Positions 9,609 through 18,330 of a stretch of DNA of 64,000 nt are shown piece after piece (within the stretch, counting starts at the first letter, position 1; the number at the start of each line of letters is the position of its first letter). A program made the translations under genes and the position numbers. The DNA is from WJJR01 sp964440935 (GTDB lineage Bacteria > Zixibacteria > MSB-5A5 > WJJR01), in assembly GCA_964440935.1 (NCBI GenBank), contig CAYTTY010000016.1:4365-68364 (forward strand), read 5' to 3'. The notes beneath the pieces are model-generated. The model was not told where the DNA came from. It saw only the letters and a list, made by a program, of their open reading frames with translations, and made no database searches.

Positions 9609-10460
9609 ATGTCGTCAACCGGATTGACTGAACACACCGAAACTGTGAGATTCTTTCCCAAACGTCAAATACCATGGATCATGGGGGTGCTCAATTGCAC
9701 CCCCGATTCTTTTTCTGACCGCGGGCAGTTTCACGACAGGGATGTCGCGATCGACCATGCTCATCAGATGATCGCCGACGGCGTCGATATTATCGACGTC
9801 GGGGGTGAATCGACGCGTCCCGGTTCGGACCCGGTCGATTCCGATGAGCAGATCGAGCGTACCGCACCGGTGATTGAGGCGATTCGGCGTGTCTGGCCGG
9901 GACCGATTTCCATCGATACAACTCAGAGTGCGGTCGCCAAAGCCGCACTCGATGCCGGGGCAAATTGGATTAATGATGTGACAGCACTGCGCGATGACCC
10001 GCAGATGGTGGTCCTGGCGGCGATGCGTCAGACGGGACTCGTGCTGATGCATATGCTGGGCACACCACGCACAATGCAGGAGAGCCCGCAGTATCGCGAT
10101 GTTGTCCGCGAAGTGACCGACTTTCTCACCGAACGGGCGGCGTATGCGGAAAGCCAGGGTATTTCCAAAGACCGAATCGTCATCGATCCGGGGATCGGTT
10201 TCGGGAAGACGATCGACCACAATCTGGCCCTCTTACGCCACTGCCGTGACTTGGCCAATCACGGGTACCGGCTGCTGATCGGCGCCTCACGCAAATCCTT
10301 CATCGGCAAGATCACCGGCATGCCGGTCGACAAGCGTCTCGATGGGTCGCTAGCAGTTGCCGTATGGTCGGCGCTGCGGGGTGCGTCGATTGTACGTGTT
10401 CATGATGTCGCGGAGACACGGCGGGCGCTGGATGTGGTTGGGGCGATTCTGGAGGCGTAA
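9609..10460 (+). CDS. folP: Dihydropteroate synthase
   Basis: Condenses 6-hydroxymethyl-dihydropterin diphosphate with p-aminobenzoate in folate synthesis. The pterin-binding signatures are clear: MGVLNCTPDSFSDRG, DGVDIIDVGGESTRPGSDPV, DPGIGFGKTIDHN and GASRKSFIG. The ATG at 9609 is chosen because AGGA lies 7 nt upstream; an in-frame GTG at 9573 lacks a ribosome-binding site. The product is about 283 residues, normal for the family. It lies 119 bp behind ftsH, a common neighbour. The other pterin-branch genes, folB and folK, are 24 kb downstream. The frame is followed directly by palindromic repeats. Confidence 0.95.
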   Translation: MSSTGLTEHTETVRFFPKRQIPWIMGVLNCTPDSFSDRGQFHDRDVAIDHAHQMIADGVDIIDVGGESTRPGSDPVDSDEQIERTAPVIEAIRRVWPGPISIDTTQSAVAKAALDAGANWINDVTALRDDPQMVVLAAMRQTGLVLMHMLGTPRTMQESPQYRDVVREVTDFLTERAAYAESQGISKDRIVIDPGIGFGKTIDHNLALLRHCRDLANHGYRLLIGASRKSFIGKITGMPVDKRLDGSLAVAVWSALRGASIVRVHDVAETRRALDVVGAILEA

Positions 10461-11141
10461 GAGCACCAACCGTTCGAACGGTTCCACGAAGGGTGATGGT
10501 GCCGGTGACACCCGGCTGAAGATTCAGCGGCCTTACCAGTGAGATCGGTAGTTATGGAATACGCAGTCCGCCTCAGCGGACTTCATGCCTTCTCACACCT
10601 AAAGCGGTTGTCAGAATAGATTTCCGTTTGCCAAGGTAACCTTAGCTGTCATTCCCGCGAAAGCGGGAATCCATTGTCTTCGTACACAAGCAATTACGAC
10701 ACTGTCTCGGTCCGCCACGGCCGACGGGGATGACAGAGTATAGAAATCCAAACGGAAAATAATTCTGATAATCACTCTAGCTTCAGCCAGGTGTCAGCGC
10801 TCCAACCCTACCCTAAGAAAACCGTTTCAACGGTTTCCCGAGGGTACGGTTCAAATTCGAAAACCGTTAAAACGGTTTTTGGTGAGAATTGGTGGTTCCG
10901 GCACCACCCGGCTGAAGCCGGGTGTCAGAATGCACAAAGCCCGCTGGAAGCGGGCTGTCGCCGGTTGGAGGCCCGCGACCATCCGGGGGGATGGCTCGGA
11001 CGTTCGTCCGACTTTCATGACAGACGAAACGCCATCCTACTCAAAACTCACTGCACTCCCTCATACTCCTGATTGACGATTGCCACGTCCGCATCGTAAC
11101 TTGAGCGAGTGTCGTATCGACTCACACGATGAGGATAGTGC
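10461..11141. repeat. Palindrome-rich intergenic region
   Basis: A 681-bp spacer packed with short perfect or near-perfect palindromes and no credible gene. These include AACCGTTCGAACGGTT (10468-10483), AAACCGTT/AACGGTTT (10819-10836), AAAACCGTT/AACGGTTTT followed by T (10860-10880, which could terminate transcription), CACCCGGC-TGAA-GCCGGGTG (10905-10924) and AGCCCGCT/AGCGGGCT (10938-10956). A hairpin CATTCCCGC/GCGGGAATC lies inside the element at 10602-10777. The look is that of REP/BIME-like repeats accumulated between operons. Confidence 0.7.
10602..10777. repeat. 176-bp MITE-like element with ~29-bp imperfect terminal inverted repeats
   Basis: The left end (10602-10630) and the reverse complement of the right end (10749-10777) match at 22 of 29 positions by my reading, sharing TATCAGAAT/TGTCAGAAT and TTTCCGTTTG cores. 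The interior carries the CATTCCCGCGAAAGCGGGAAT hairpin and no open frame. The same end motif (GCGRTTGTCAGAAT, then TTCCGRTTG) recurs at about 30.85, 30.96, 31.1, 53.0, 53.2 and 63.9 kb, so this is one member of a dispersed family. Confidence 0.6.
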
Positions 11142-11906
11142 GTGGTTCTGTTTCGACTCAGTTTTCTGCGATTTACGTTCGTCGATCTGCTCGATGTGCT
11201 GGTGGTGGGGTATATCTTCTATCGGCTGCTGGTCCTGATGAAGGGCACACGGTCGGCGCAGATGGCGACCGGGCTGTTCCTTGTCGGTGTGATTTCGTTC
11301 TTGGCGTTTTGGTTTCAATTGGAAGGTCTGAAGTGGTTGTTTGCGAATTTGGCGACAGTCGGGTTCATCGTACTGGTCGTGATGTTTCAGCCGGAGCTGC
11401 GACAAGCGCTTGCGCAGATCGGCCACTCACGTGTATTCCGGTTCTTTTTCAAGCTCGAGGAACAGGCGGCCGCCGATGAGTTGGTGCGCGCGGCATCGCG
11501 GTTGTCGGAGTTGGGATATGGCGCATTGATTGTCATTGAGCGCAATGTCGGTTTGCGGAATATCGTCGAGACCGGCAAATACCTCAATTCACGCCTCTCG
11601 ACAGAGATGCTGGTCACGATCTTCACGCCTCATACGCCGTTGCACGACGGGGCGGCAATCATCCGTGGTGAGTATATCATTGCCGCCGGTTGCACATTGC
11701 CATTGACCACGCGCGAGGAATACACGCGTCTGTACGGCATGCGCCACAAAGCCGCGGTCGGCATGTCGGACGCATCGGATGCGATTTGTGTCGTCGTGTC
11801 TGAAGAAACACGCGCCATTTCGCTCGCTTATAAAGGTGAGCTGTACAAGGGGATCGAAGCAGATCGTTTGCGCCAGCATATCGCTAATCTGCTGTCCAGT
11901 TCATAG
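11142..11906 (+). CDS. cdaA: Diadenylate cyclase (CdaA/DacA type)
   Basis: Makes the second messenger c-di-AMP from two ATP. Three N-terminal transmembrane helices (about residues 10-32, 42-62 and 68-85) are followed by a DisA_N cyclase domain. The catalytic DGA motif is seen in TPLHDGAAIIRG. The usual RHR motif reads RHK (GMRHKAAVG), a mild deviation. At 254 residues the length is typical. The start is GTG with GAGG about 8 nt upstream. In Firmicutes the gene is followed by cdaR and glmM; here no YbbR/CdaR-type regulator gene follows, and the next gene is obg. c-di-AMP normally controls potassium and osmotic balance and cell-wall homeostasis. Confidence 0.93.
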   Translation: MVLFRLSFLRFTFVDLLDVLVVGYIFYRLLVLMKGTRSAQMATGLFLVGVISFLAFWFQLEGLKWLFANLATVGFIVLVVMFQPELRQALAQIGHSRVFRFFFKLEEQAAADELVRAASRLSELGYGALIVIERNVGLRNIVETGKYLNSRLSTEMLVTIFTPHTPLHDGAAIIRGEYIIAAGCTLPLTTREEYTRLYGMRHKAAVGMSDASDAICVVVSEETRAISLAYKGELYKGIEADRLRQHIANLLSSS

Positions 11907-11942
11907 GATCGCCGCGTTCCACGCGGCCGGGCCGGTTCGATT

Positions 11943-12953
11943 ATGCAATTTGTCGATGAAGTAAAGCTGCACGTGTCTGCCGGACACGGCGGCTCAGGGA
12001 TTATCAGCTTCCGTCGCGAGAAGTTTGTCGCCAAAGGGGGCCCCGACGGTGGCGACGGCGGCGATGGCGGCAGTGTGATTGCCGAAGCCGACCCCAATCT
12101 CGCGACTCTGTTGGATTTGCGCTTTCGCAAACACATCAAAGCCGAGCGTGGCCGTCACGGTTCGGGTGGCGATAAGACCGGGCGCCGCGGTCACGAGGCC
12201 ATTGTGCGGGTGCCACCGGGAACACTCATTTTCGACAACGAAACCGATGAATTGCTCTGCGATCTGGTCGAGCCGGGTTCGCGGCAGGTGATTGCCAAGG
12301 GCGGAATGGGCGGACGCGGCAACGCGCGCTTTAAGAGTGCGACACGTCAGTCGCCGCGTTTCTCTGAGTTGGGCAAGCCGGGTGAGTCACGTGAGATTCG
12401 CATCGAGCTGCGGCTAATCGCCGATGTGGGTCTGGTTGGCTACCCCAATGCCGGCAAGTCGACGTTTCTGCGTGCGGTCAGCGCCGCCGAGCCGAAGGTC
12501 GCGGCGTATCCATTTACGACATTGCAACCACAGCTTGGTGTTGTCGAGCGACCGTCATACAAGTCGTACACGATAGCCGATTTGCCAGGGCTGATCGACG
12601 GTGCTCACGAGGGCAAGGGATTGGGGTTCCGGTTCCTGCGTCACATTCAGCGGACGCGCATTCTGCTGTTTCTGGTTGACATGACCTCCGACCACCCAGC
12701 CGATGACTTGGCACACCTGTTTACCGAACTGTCGGAGTTTGATCCGCTGTTAATGGAAAAGACACGGCTTGTTGTGCTGAATAAAGTGGATCTGATCGAT
12801 GAGGACGAGGCGGGATCGGAGGATTTCGGATTCGCCGACTTTCAGATCTCCGCACAGTCCGGACAGGGTATCGAATCGGTGTTACTCGCGCTCGACGATC
12901 GATTGGCGGCCGAGTCGGCGGACCAAGAGGAAGTCGACGATTACCGCTCATGA
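11943..12953 (+). CDS. obg: GTPase Obg/CgtA (ribosome assembly)
   Basis: The glycine-rich N-terminal Obg fold (about residues 1-158, with GGPDGGDGGDGG near residue 30) is followed by a G domain. Its G1 motif GYPNAGKST (near 166), G3 DLPGLIDGAHEGKGLG, G4 NKVDL and G5 ISAQSG are readable. At 336 residues it lacks the extra C-terminal OCT domain of Bacillus Obg and resembles the shorter CgtA type. It acts in late 50S assembly and stress signalling. The stop overlaps the dprA start (ATGA). In many genomes obg follows rplU-rpmA, but not in this window. Confidence 0.95.
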   Translation: MQFVDEVKLHVSAGHGGSGIISFRREKFVAKGGPDGGDGGDGGSVIAEADPNLATLLDLRFRKHIKAERGRHGSGGDKTGRRGHEAIVRVPPGTLIFDNETDELLCDLVEPGSRQVIAKGGMGGRGNARFKSATRQSPRFSELGKPGESREIRIELRLIADVGLVGYPNAGKSTFLRAVSAAEPKVAAYPFTTLQPQLGVVERPSYKSYTIADLPGLIDGAHEGKGLGFRFLRHIQRTRILLFLVDMTSDHPADDLAHLFTELSEFDPLLMEKTRLVVLNKVDLIDEDEAGSEDFGFADFQISAQSGQGIESVLLALDDRLAAESADQEEVDDYRS

Positions 12954-14098
12954 CCGATGTCAGCACCAATAATCGGGACACGCACGCGGCCCAATCCCGC
13001 ATCCCGGCCGATGCCGAGTACTGGCTGGCATTGGGGCGTTTGCCGGGCGTTGGGCGCGCCACCTATCTTAAGCTGATCGAGACCTATCAGTCGCCCCGCC
13101 AAGCCTGGGAGAAGAGCGACGTCGATTGGAAAGAAGCGAGCGCCGTGCGCGGCGAGATTATTACGGTGGGGAGGCGTGGTGACGCGCTGGCTTGGGCTAA
13201 GACACAGATCGATAAGCTGGCAAAATCGCGGTGGTCGCTGGTGGTTTACGGCTCGGAACGATATCCACACAGCCTTGCCTCGCTGAAGTATCCGCCGCCC
13301 TATCTCTTCATGCGCGGGACGATTCCCGATCAGATTGGTGTCGCGGTGGTCGGTTCACGGAAATCGAGTGAGTATGGCATCCGGGCGGCGCGCATGATCT
13401 CGGGGGACTTGGCGGCGGCCGGTGTGGTGATCGTTTCGGGATTCGCACGGGGCATTGACCGGGTCGCTCACGAAGCCGCCCTCGACGCCAAGGGCAAGAC
13501 CATTGCGGTTTGGGGAGCCGGGCCGGATGTTGTTTATCCGCGCGAAAACAAAGCGCTGATTGAACCGATCGCCGAATCGGGGGCGTTAATCACCGAGTTT
13601 GGCTTTGGCGCTGCCCCGGAGGCGCAGAACTTTCCCGTACGCAACCGACTGATCGCCGGCTTGTCGGAAGGAGTTCTCGTGGTTCAGGCACGTGAGAAGT
13701 CGGGGGCATTGCTGACGGCACAACATGCGTTGGAGCAGGGTAAAGATGTCTACGCTGTACCCGGCGAAATCGCCAATCCCCATTCCGCGGGGGCCAACGA
13801 ACTCCTCAAAGCCGGTGCGCAGGTGGTCACCAGTGCCGATGATATCCTCAGTCAGTTGGGGGTGCAGGGTGGGCCGCGGCCGAAACCCTCCGATTCCGAT
13901 GTTGCGATGCCGATGCCGCACTTGACACCGGTCGAACAACGAGTGTACGAGTCACTCCGAGGTTCCACTTGCCACCTCGATCGGCTGGCTGTTTCTTTGC
14001 ACATGTCGGCGGCGGAGTGTGCCGCCGTTTTGTTGTCGCTTCAACTCAAGGGTGTTGTAAAGCAAGCAGCGGGCAACATGTTCGTGTGCGCGCGATAG
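12950..14098 (+). CDS. dprA: DNA-processing protein DprA/Smf
   Basis: A single-strand-DNA-binding Rossmann-fold protein that loads RecA on incoming DNA during natural transformation. The N-terminal helical (SAM-like) region is at about residues 15-90. The central Rossmann domain shows VVGSRKSSEYG, VSGFARGIDRVAH, PVRNRLIAGLSEGVLVVQA and KSGALLTAQHALEQGKDVYAVPG. A C-terminal winged helix (about residues 320-382, LTPVEQRVYESL onwards) corresponds to the DprA_WH module. At 382 residues it is full length. It overlaps obg by 4 bp. No comEC or com pilus genes are in the window, so competence itself is not shown. Confidence 0.94.
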   Translation: MTDVSTNNRDTHAAQSRIPADAEYWLALGRLPGVGRATYLKLIETYQSPRQAWEKSDVDWKEASAVRGEIITVGRRGDALAWAKTQIDKLAKSRWSLVVYGSERYPHSLASLKYPPPYLFMRGTIPDQIGVAVVGSRKSSEYGIRAARMISGDLAAAGVVIVSGFARGIDRVAHEAALDAKGKTIAVWGAGPDVVYPRENKALIEPIAESGALITEFGFGAAPEAQNFPVRNRLIAGLSEGVLVVQAREKSGALLTAQHALEQGKDVYAVPGEIANPHSAGANELLKAGAQVVTSADDILSQLGVQGGPRPKPSDSDVAMPMPHLTPVEQRVYESLRGSTCHLDRLAVSLHMSAAECAAVLLSLQLKGVVKQAAGNMFVCAR

Positions 14099-14144
14099 CG
14101 GCCCTTGGCCGGAGAGACGGGTCCTCAACCCGAGTGCGAATCAG

Positions 14145-14411
14145 GTGACCGAACGTGCTGTAACAGTGACAAACCCGCTCGGAGTGCACGCGCGTCCCTC
14201 CGCCCTGCTCGTCCAAACCGCCTCCAAGTTTCAGTCTGACATCTGGTTTGTTAAAGACGGGCAGGAAGTTAATGGAAAGAGCATGTTGGGTGTGATGACG
14301 CTGGCCGCCGAGATGGGATCGACCGTCGTCATTCGCGCCAATGGGCCGGATGAGGAGCAGGCGGTCGAGCAACTCGCCCAGATATTCGCCCTCAAATTCG
14401 ACGAGAATTGA
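14145..14411 (+). CDS. ptsH: Phosphocarrier protein HPr
   Basis: An 88-residue HPr that carries the phosphoryl group from enzyme I. The active-site histidine His15 lies in NPLGVHARPSA, and the regulatory Ser46 is conserved in NGKSMLGVMTLAA, so control by an HPr kinase is possible; no hprK gene is in the window. The start is GTG. It sits 47 bp after dprA and 61 bp before ptsI, and no enzyme II genes are nearby. The pair may therefore serve regulation or a single PTS encoded elsewhere. Confidence 0.94.
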   Translation: MTERAVTVTNPLGVHARPSALLVQTASKFQSDIWFVKDGQEVNGKSMLGVMTLAAEMGSTVVIRANGPDEEQAVEQLAQIFALKFDEN

Positions 14412-14472
14412 GCGAATTCGTCCATTATGATCTGTTCAGCACCCCTGACCTCCCCACATATTAGCTACCGTG

Positions 14473-16230
14473 ATGCCGACCGTTAAGAACGAACCGCGGA
14501 ATCTGCGATGGCGCGGGATTGCCGCGGCCCCCGGAATCGCGATGGGGCCGGCCTTCATCTACCGCGTCGGTCACGGTCAACCGCAGCTGCGGCGGCTGGA
14601 ATCCGATCAGGCGATCGAGGCCGAAAAACAGCGTCTCGATGAAGCCTTGGCCGCCGTACGCAACGACTTGCAGCGATTCAAGCAAGACGCGCACACATCG
14701 GTCGATACGGCCATCGGCAAGATCTTCGATGCGCAGGTCATGATCGTCGACGACAAGGCGATCATCAGTGAAGTCAAATCCCTCATCGAGCGTGAACAGA
14801 TCGGTGCCGAGAGTGCCTTTGCCCGCGTTCTCGGCGAGGCGCAGCACTCCATTGAACGCGCCCAGGATCCGTACCTGCGCGAAATGTCCTCCGAGGTCGG
14901 TTCGGTGGCAAAGCGCGTCATCAATCACCTGCTCGGTATCGACGAGACAATAGACCGGCCGCTGACATCGCCGGTGATTCTACTCGCGGCCACCATCACG
15001 CCCTCCGATATCGTCAGCCTCAAACGCGACAATGTCCTCGGAATTGTCACCGAAACCGGTGGCGAGACATCGCACGTGGCCTTATTGGCAAAATCACTGA
15101 ATATCCCGGCGGTCGCGGGTGTTGGTATGGACGTACGCGAGGTCCGTCCGGGCACCATGGTGGCCGTCGACGGCTACGACGGTACGGTCGTTCTGGAGCC
15201 CGATCAGGGTACGGTCAAGTTCATTGAGCGGAAACGGAAGCGGACGCGCACGGCGTGGCCGAAGCGATTTGACGCGGTTCGGGAACTGCCCGCCGTCACG
15301 ACCGACAAGCACCGTATTCAACTCATGGCCAATATCGATCTCAGCGGCGAAGTTGACCGCGTGATCAAGGCCGGTGCCGATGGGATCGGACTGTATCGTA
15401 CCGAATATCTCTTCCTGGTCAAGGGGCGTTACCCAGCGGAGCAGGATCAGGTTGGTGTCTACCGTGAAGCCGTTGAGCGTCTTGGGGGACGACCGGTGGT
15501 GGTACGCACCTTTGATCTGGGTAGCGATAAGGCGATACCGAATGTCGAGCCCGAACCCAATCCTGCCCTCGGCGTGCGCGGGATACGCCTGGCGCTACGA
15601 TCACCGCGCACACTCGACGTCCAACTGCGCGCGTTGCTCAAAGCCTCTGCCTACGGACCACTGTGGGTGATGCTGCCGATGATCACCGATGTCGAGGAAG
15701 TACTGACCGTGCAGGAGCGATGGGAGCGACTGAAGCTCGACTTGGGCAAAAAGCAGATTCCGTTCAACGCCAATACCCCGCTGGGAATTATGATTGAAAC
15801 GCCATCATCGGTGAGTCTGGCCTGTGAACTGGCCCGGCACGCACAATTCTTCTCAATTGGCAGCAACGATTTGATGCAGTACACACTGGCGGTCGACCGT
15901 GGCAATGCCGACGTGGCGCGCTCCGATCAAAAATGGCATCCGGCGCTCTGGCGGCAGGTTCATCATGTGATCCAGGCGGCCAAAACGGCCAATCGTCCGG
16001 TTGGCTTCTGTGGCGAGTTGGCGAACGAACAGCGTGCGGCCCCGTTTCTGATCGGTATGGGCATCGACTCAATCTCCTGTCATCCGAATTCCGTGCCGCG
16101 CATCAAGGATTTGATTCGCTCATTGTCGTATGCTGAAGTCAAAGAGCGAACGAAGGAACTTCTCGATTTTTCCACGATGGCGGACATCAAGAGATTCGTC
16201 GAAGATTGCCACAAAGTTTGGAAGAAGTGA
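14473..16230 (+). CDS. ptsI: Phosphoenolpyruvate-protein phosphotransferase (PTS enzyme I)
   Basis: Transfers phosphate from PEP to HPr. The N-terminal HPr-binding region (IAAAPGIAMGPAF) is followed by the phosphohistidine domain with TGGETSHVALLAKSLNIPAV, where His201 is the phospho-acceptor. The C-terminal PEP-binding barrel has GSNDLMQYTLAVDRGN and the active-site Cys513 in GFCGELA. The ATG at 14473 is used; a GTG one codon upstream is equally possible, and neither has a clear Shine-Dalgarno sequence. The 585 residues match the family length. It forms a pair with ptsH. Confidence 0.95.
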   Translation: MPTVKNEPRNLRWRGIAAAPGIAMGPAFIYRVGHGQPQLRRLESDQAIEAEKQRLDEALAAVRNDLQRFKQDAHTSVDTAIGKIFDAQVMIVDDKAIISEVKSLIEREQIGAESAFARVLGEAQHSIERAQDPYLREMSSEVGSVAKRVINHLLGIDETIDRPLTSPVILLAATITPSDIVSLKRDNVLGIVTETGGETSHVALLAKSLNIPAVAGVGMDVREVRPGTMVAVDGYDGTVVLEPDQGTVKFIERKRKRTRTAWPKRFDAVRELPAVTTDKHRIQLMANIDLSGEVDRVIKAGADGIGLYRTEYLFLVKGRYPAEQDQVGVYREAVERLGGRPVVVRTFDLGSDKAIPNVEPEPNPALGVRGIRLALRSPRTLDVQLRALLKASAYGPLWVMLPMITDVEEVLTVQERWERLKLDLGKKQIPFNANTPLGIMIETPSSVSLACELARHAQFFSIGSNDLMQYTLAVDRGNADVARSDQKWHPALWRQVHHVIQAAKTANRPVGFCGELANEQRAAPFLIGMGIDSISCHPNSVPRIKDLIRSLSYAEVKERTKELLDFSTMADIKRFVEDCHKVWKK

Positions 16231-16270
16231 CTCTGCATCCCGAGATTCGCTGATCGATCCTCAAAGACCA

Positions 16271-17392
16271 ATGACCACCACGCCGCACAGCCAGGACATT
16301 CTTGACGATGATCCTCGACGTGCATCTCTGGATGTCTCGGATATGTACAGCGCCATCGCGGAGTTCCCTCAGCATCTCCACGAGGGGCTGAAATTGGCCG
16401 ATGCGGTCGATTGGTCAAAGACACAACCGACAACGCCGGCGGGCGTTGCGATTTGTGGGATGGGCGGATCGGCAATTGCGGGAGATCTGGCGCGATCGTA
16501 CTGGGAACACGAATCGCCGATGCCGGTGACGGTGGTGCGCCACTACACACCGCCGGCTTACATCAACAATCTCTGGTACATTCTCGCATCCAGCTACTCG
16601 GGAAACACGCCGGAAACGCTGGCCGCGATCGACGACCTTCATGGACGTCGTTGCCAGTCGGTGTTGGCGTTGACATCTGGTGGGGAATTGTCAAAACGGG
16701 CTGAGACAAAACACTGGCGGACCATTGCTCTGCCGACGGGCATGATGCCCCGCGCCGCGCTGGGATATTCCCTTGGTGCTACACTCATGGCGCTCGCGCG
16801 CTGGGGGGTTGTCGGCAACAACCCCAGTGCTGTCGCCAAACAACTCGAAGCTGATGTTTCCGGTGCCACGACATTTCTCGAATCGCATGCAATAAAATGG
16901 GGTAAAGACACGTCCGCCTCGTCGAATGACGCCAAGCAGATCGCACAATCGCTCGCCGGACGCGCGGTGATTGTCGTCGGTGTTTCCGGATCAACCAATG
17001 TAGCAGCTATTCGGTTCAAGAGCCAGTTGTGCGAGAATGCGAAAATACCCGCGATGGCGACGGCGATTCCCGAAGCCAATCATAATGAGATCGTCGGGAC
17101 CGAACTGCTGAAGCAACAATCTCTGTCACCGGTGGTTGTCTGTCTGCGCTCCTCCGATGATCACGACGAGATTAAGAAGCAGCGCACCGAGTTGGATTAT
17201 CTCCTCAGCGACGCGGGAGTGACAGTCATTGAACTTATGACCAAAGGCGATAATCGCCTGCAACGCCTCTTGTATCTGGTCCATTTGGGCGATTATATCA
17301 GTTACTACGCCGCCATGCTCAATGGCGTCGACCCGACACCCATAGCACCGATCGAGCATCTGAAGGCAGCGTTGGCATCACACACCACATGA
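16271..17392 (+). CDS. Bifunctional phosphoglucose/phosphomannose isomerase
   Basis: Interconverts glucose-6-P or mannose-6-P and fructose-6-P. It is a two-SIS-domain protein with the N-terminal block GVAICGMGGSAIAGDL, the sugar-phosphate loop SSYSGNTPETLA and the C-terminal EANHNEIVG segment diagnostic of the archaeal/bacterial PGI/PMI family. The ATG at 16271 gives 373 residues. The frame is open upstream into ptsI, but that part is not conserved. The stop overlaps the next ATG (ATGA), which links it to the membrane-protein operon that follows. Confidence 0.9.
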   Translation: MTTTPHSQDILDDDPRRASLDVSDMYSAIAEFPQHLHEGLKLADAVDWSKTQPTTPAGVAICGMGGSAIAGDLARSYWEHESPMPVTVVRHYTPPAYINNLWYILASSYSGNTPETLAAIDDLHGRRCQSVLALTSGGELSKRAETKHWRTIALPTGMMPRAALGYSLGATLMALARWGVVGNNPSAVAKQLEADVSGATTFLESHAIKWGKDTSASSNDAKQIAQSLAGRAVIVVGVSGSTNVAAIRFKSQLCENAKIPAMATAIPEANHNEIVGTELLKQQSLSPVVVCLRSSDDHDEIKKQRTELDYLLSDAGVTVIELMTKGDNRLQRLLYLVHLGDYISYYAAMLNGVDPTPIAPIEHLKAALASHTT

Positions 17393-18318
17393 CACATTCC
17401 CAGACATTGACTCAACTGACGTCGACCATCCGACAGATCGGGACACGATGGGATGGGTTCTATTCGATGCTGGTGACGTGGTGGATGATTGATCTGGTGC
17501 GCGCTGTGACGGCCGCTGATGACACTGCGATCTGGGCTGGTGTCTTTCGCGTCGAACGATTGAATGCGCTTGTCTTGGCGATCGTCTTTGCCTTTGCAAT
17601 TCTCTGGTATATCAGTCGTGCTCAGCGCGGCGAGAAGCTGTATCTGCGTCCACTTCCTGGGATGTCTGCCATTGATGAAGCGGTCGGTCGCGCAACCGAA
17701 ATGGGCCGGCCGGTCTTGTACATTCCGGGTACGGGTGATCTCGACGAGATTCAGACGATTGCCGGTTTGTCCGTGTTGGGACGCGTGGCCCGCGTGACCG
17801 CACGCTACGGTACACCGTTGCGCGTTCCGGTGTTGTATCCGTTGCCCCTTGCAGCGGCGCGCGAGACGGTGCGGGAGGCGTACCTCGATGAAAATGCGGT
17901 CGATCAGATCACACCGGAGACCGTGCAGTACGTGGCGGGTGAATCGTTCTCGTACTCCGCGCGTGTCGGCGGAATCATGTACCGTGAACGTCCGGCGGCG
18001 GCCGTTTATATGGGCAGTTTCCGTGCCGAGTCGCTGTTGATCGCCGAGGTCGGCAACGCGGCCGGCGCGATTCAGATTTCCGGCACCGCCGAACCCGAAC
18101 AGTTGCCGTTCTTCATCGCCGCCTGCGACTACACATTGATTGGAGAAGAACTGTACGCCGCCAGTTCGTATCTGTCCAGTGAACCGCGCATGCTCGGATC
18201 ACTCAAGGGACAAGATCTCATGAAGGTAATTATCACTCTGGTGGTGGTCGCCGGTGTCGTGACCGTCAGTTTGGGGTGGGGCGAAGACTTCTGGGCCTCA
18301 CTCTTGAAGTCTGAGTAG
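17389..18318 (+). CDS. Uncharacterised membrane protein, first of a four-gene membrane cluster (DUF6754-like)
   Basis: A 309-residue protein with hydrophobic segments at about residues 25-42 and 54-74, a soluble central domain (about 80-275) and a last membrane helix at about 279-300. The central domain contains RPVLYIPGTGDLDEIQTIAG and a block around ESFSYSARVGGIM. I recall this pattern from a family labelled DUF6754 in uncultivated FCB-type bacteria, but cannot verify it. No catalytic motif is recognised. The start overlaps the isomerase stop, and the next gene follows after 12 bp, so they are likely co-transcribed with the three further membrane proteins. Confidence 0.75.
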   Translation: MTHSQTLTQLTSTIRQIGTRWDGFYSMLVTWWMIDLVRAVTAADDTAIWAGVFRVERLNALVLAIVFAFAILWYISRAQRGEKLYLRPLPGMSAIDEAVGRATEMGRPVLYIPGTGDLDEIQTIAGLSVLGRVARVTARYGTPLRVPVLYPLPLAAARETVREAYLDENAVDQITPETVQYVAGESFSYSARVGGIMYRERPAAAVYMGSFRAESLLIAEVGNAAGAIQISGTAEPEQLPFFIAACDYTLIGEELYAASSYLSSEPRMLGSLKGQDLMKVIITLVVVAGVVTVSLGWGEDFWASLLKSE

Positions 18319-18330
18319 ATCGCGATTGTT

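Noticed and set aside
10860..10880. A definite folP terminator
   Set aside because: The stem has an A/T-rich end and a short T-run, but it is 400 bp past folP and matches the local palindrome family, so I list it only as a repeat that might terminate.
10791..11072. 93-codon open frame between folP and cdaA
   Set aside because: It is made of the palindromic repeats themselves and has no protein-like conservation.
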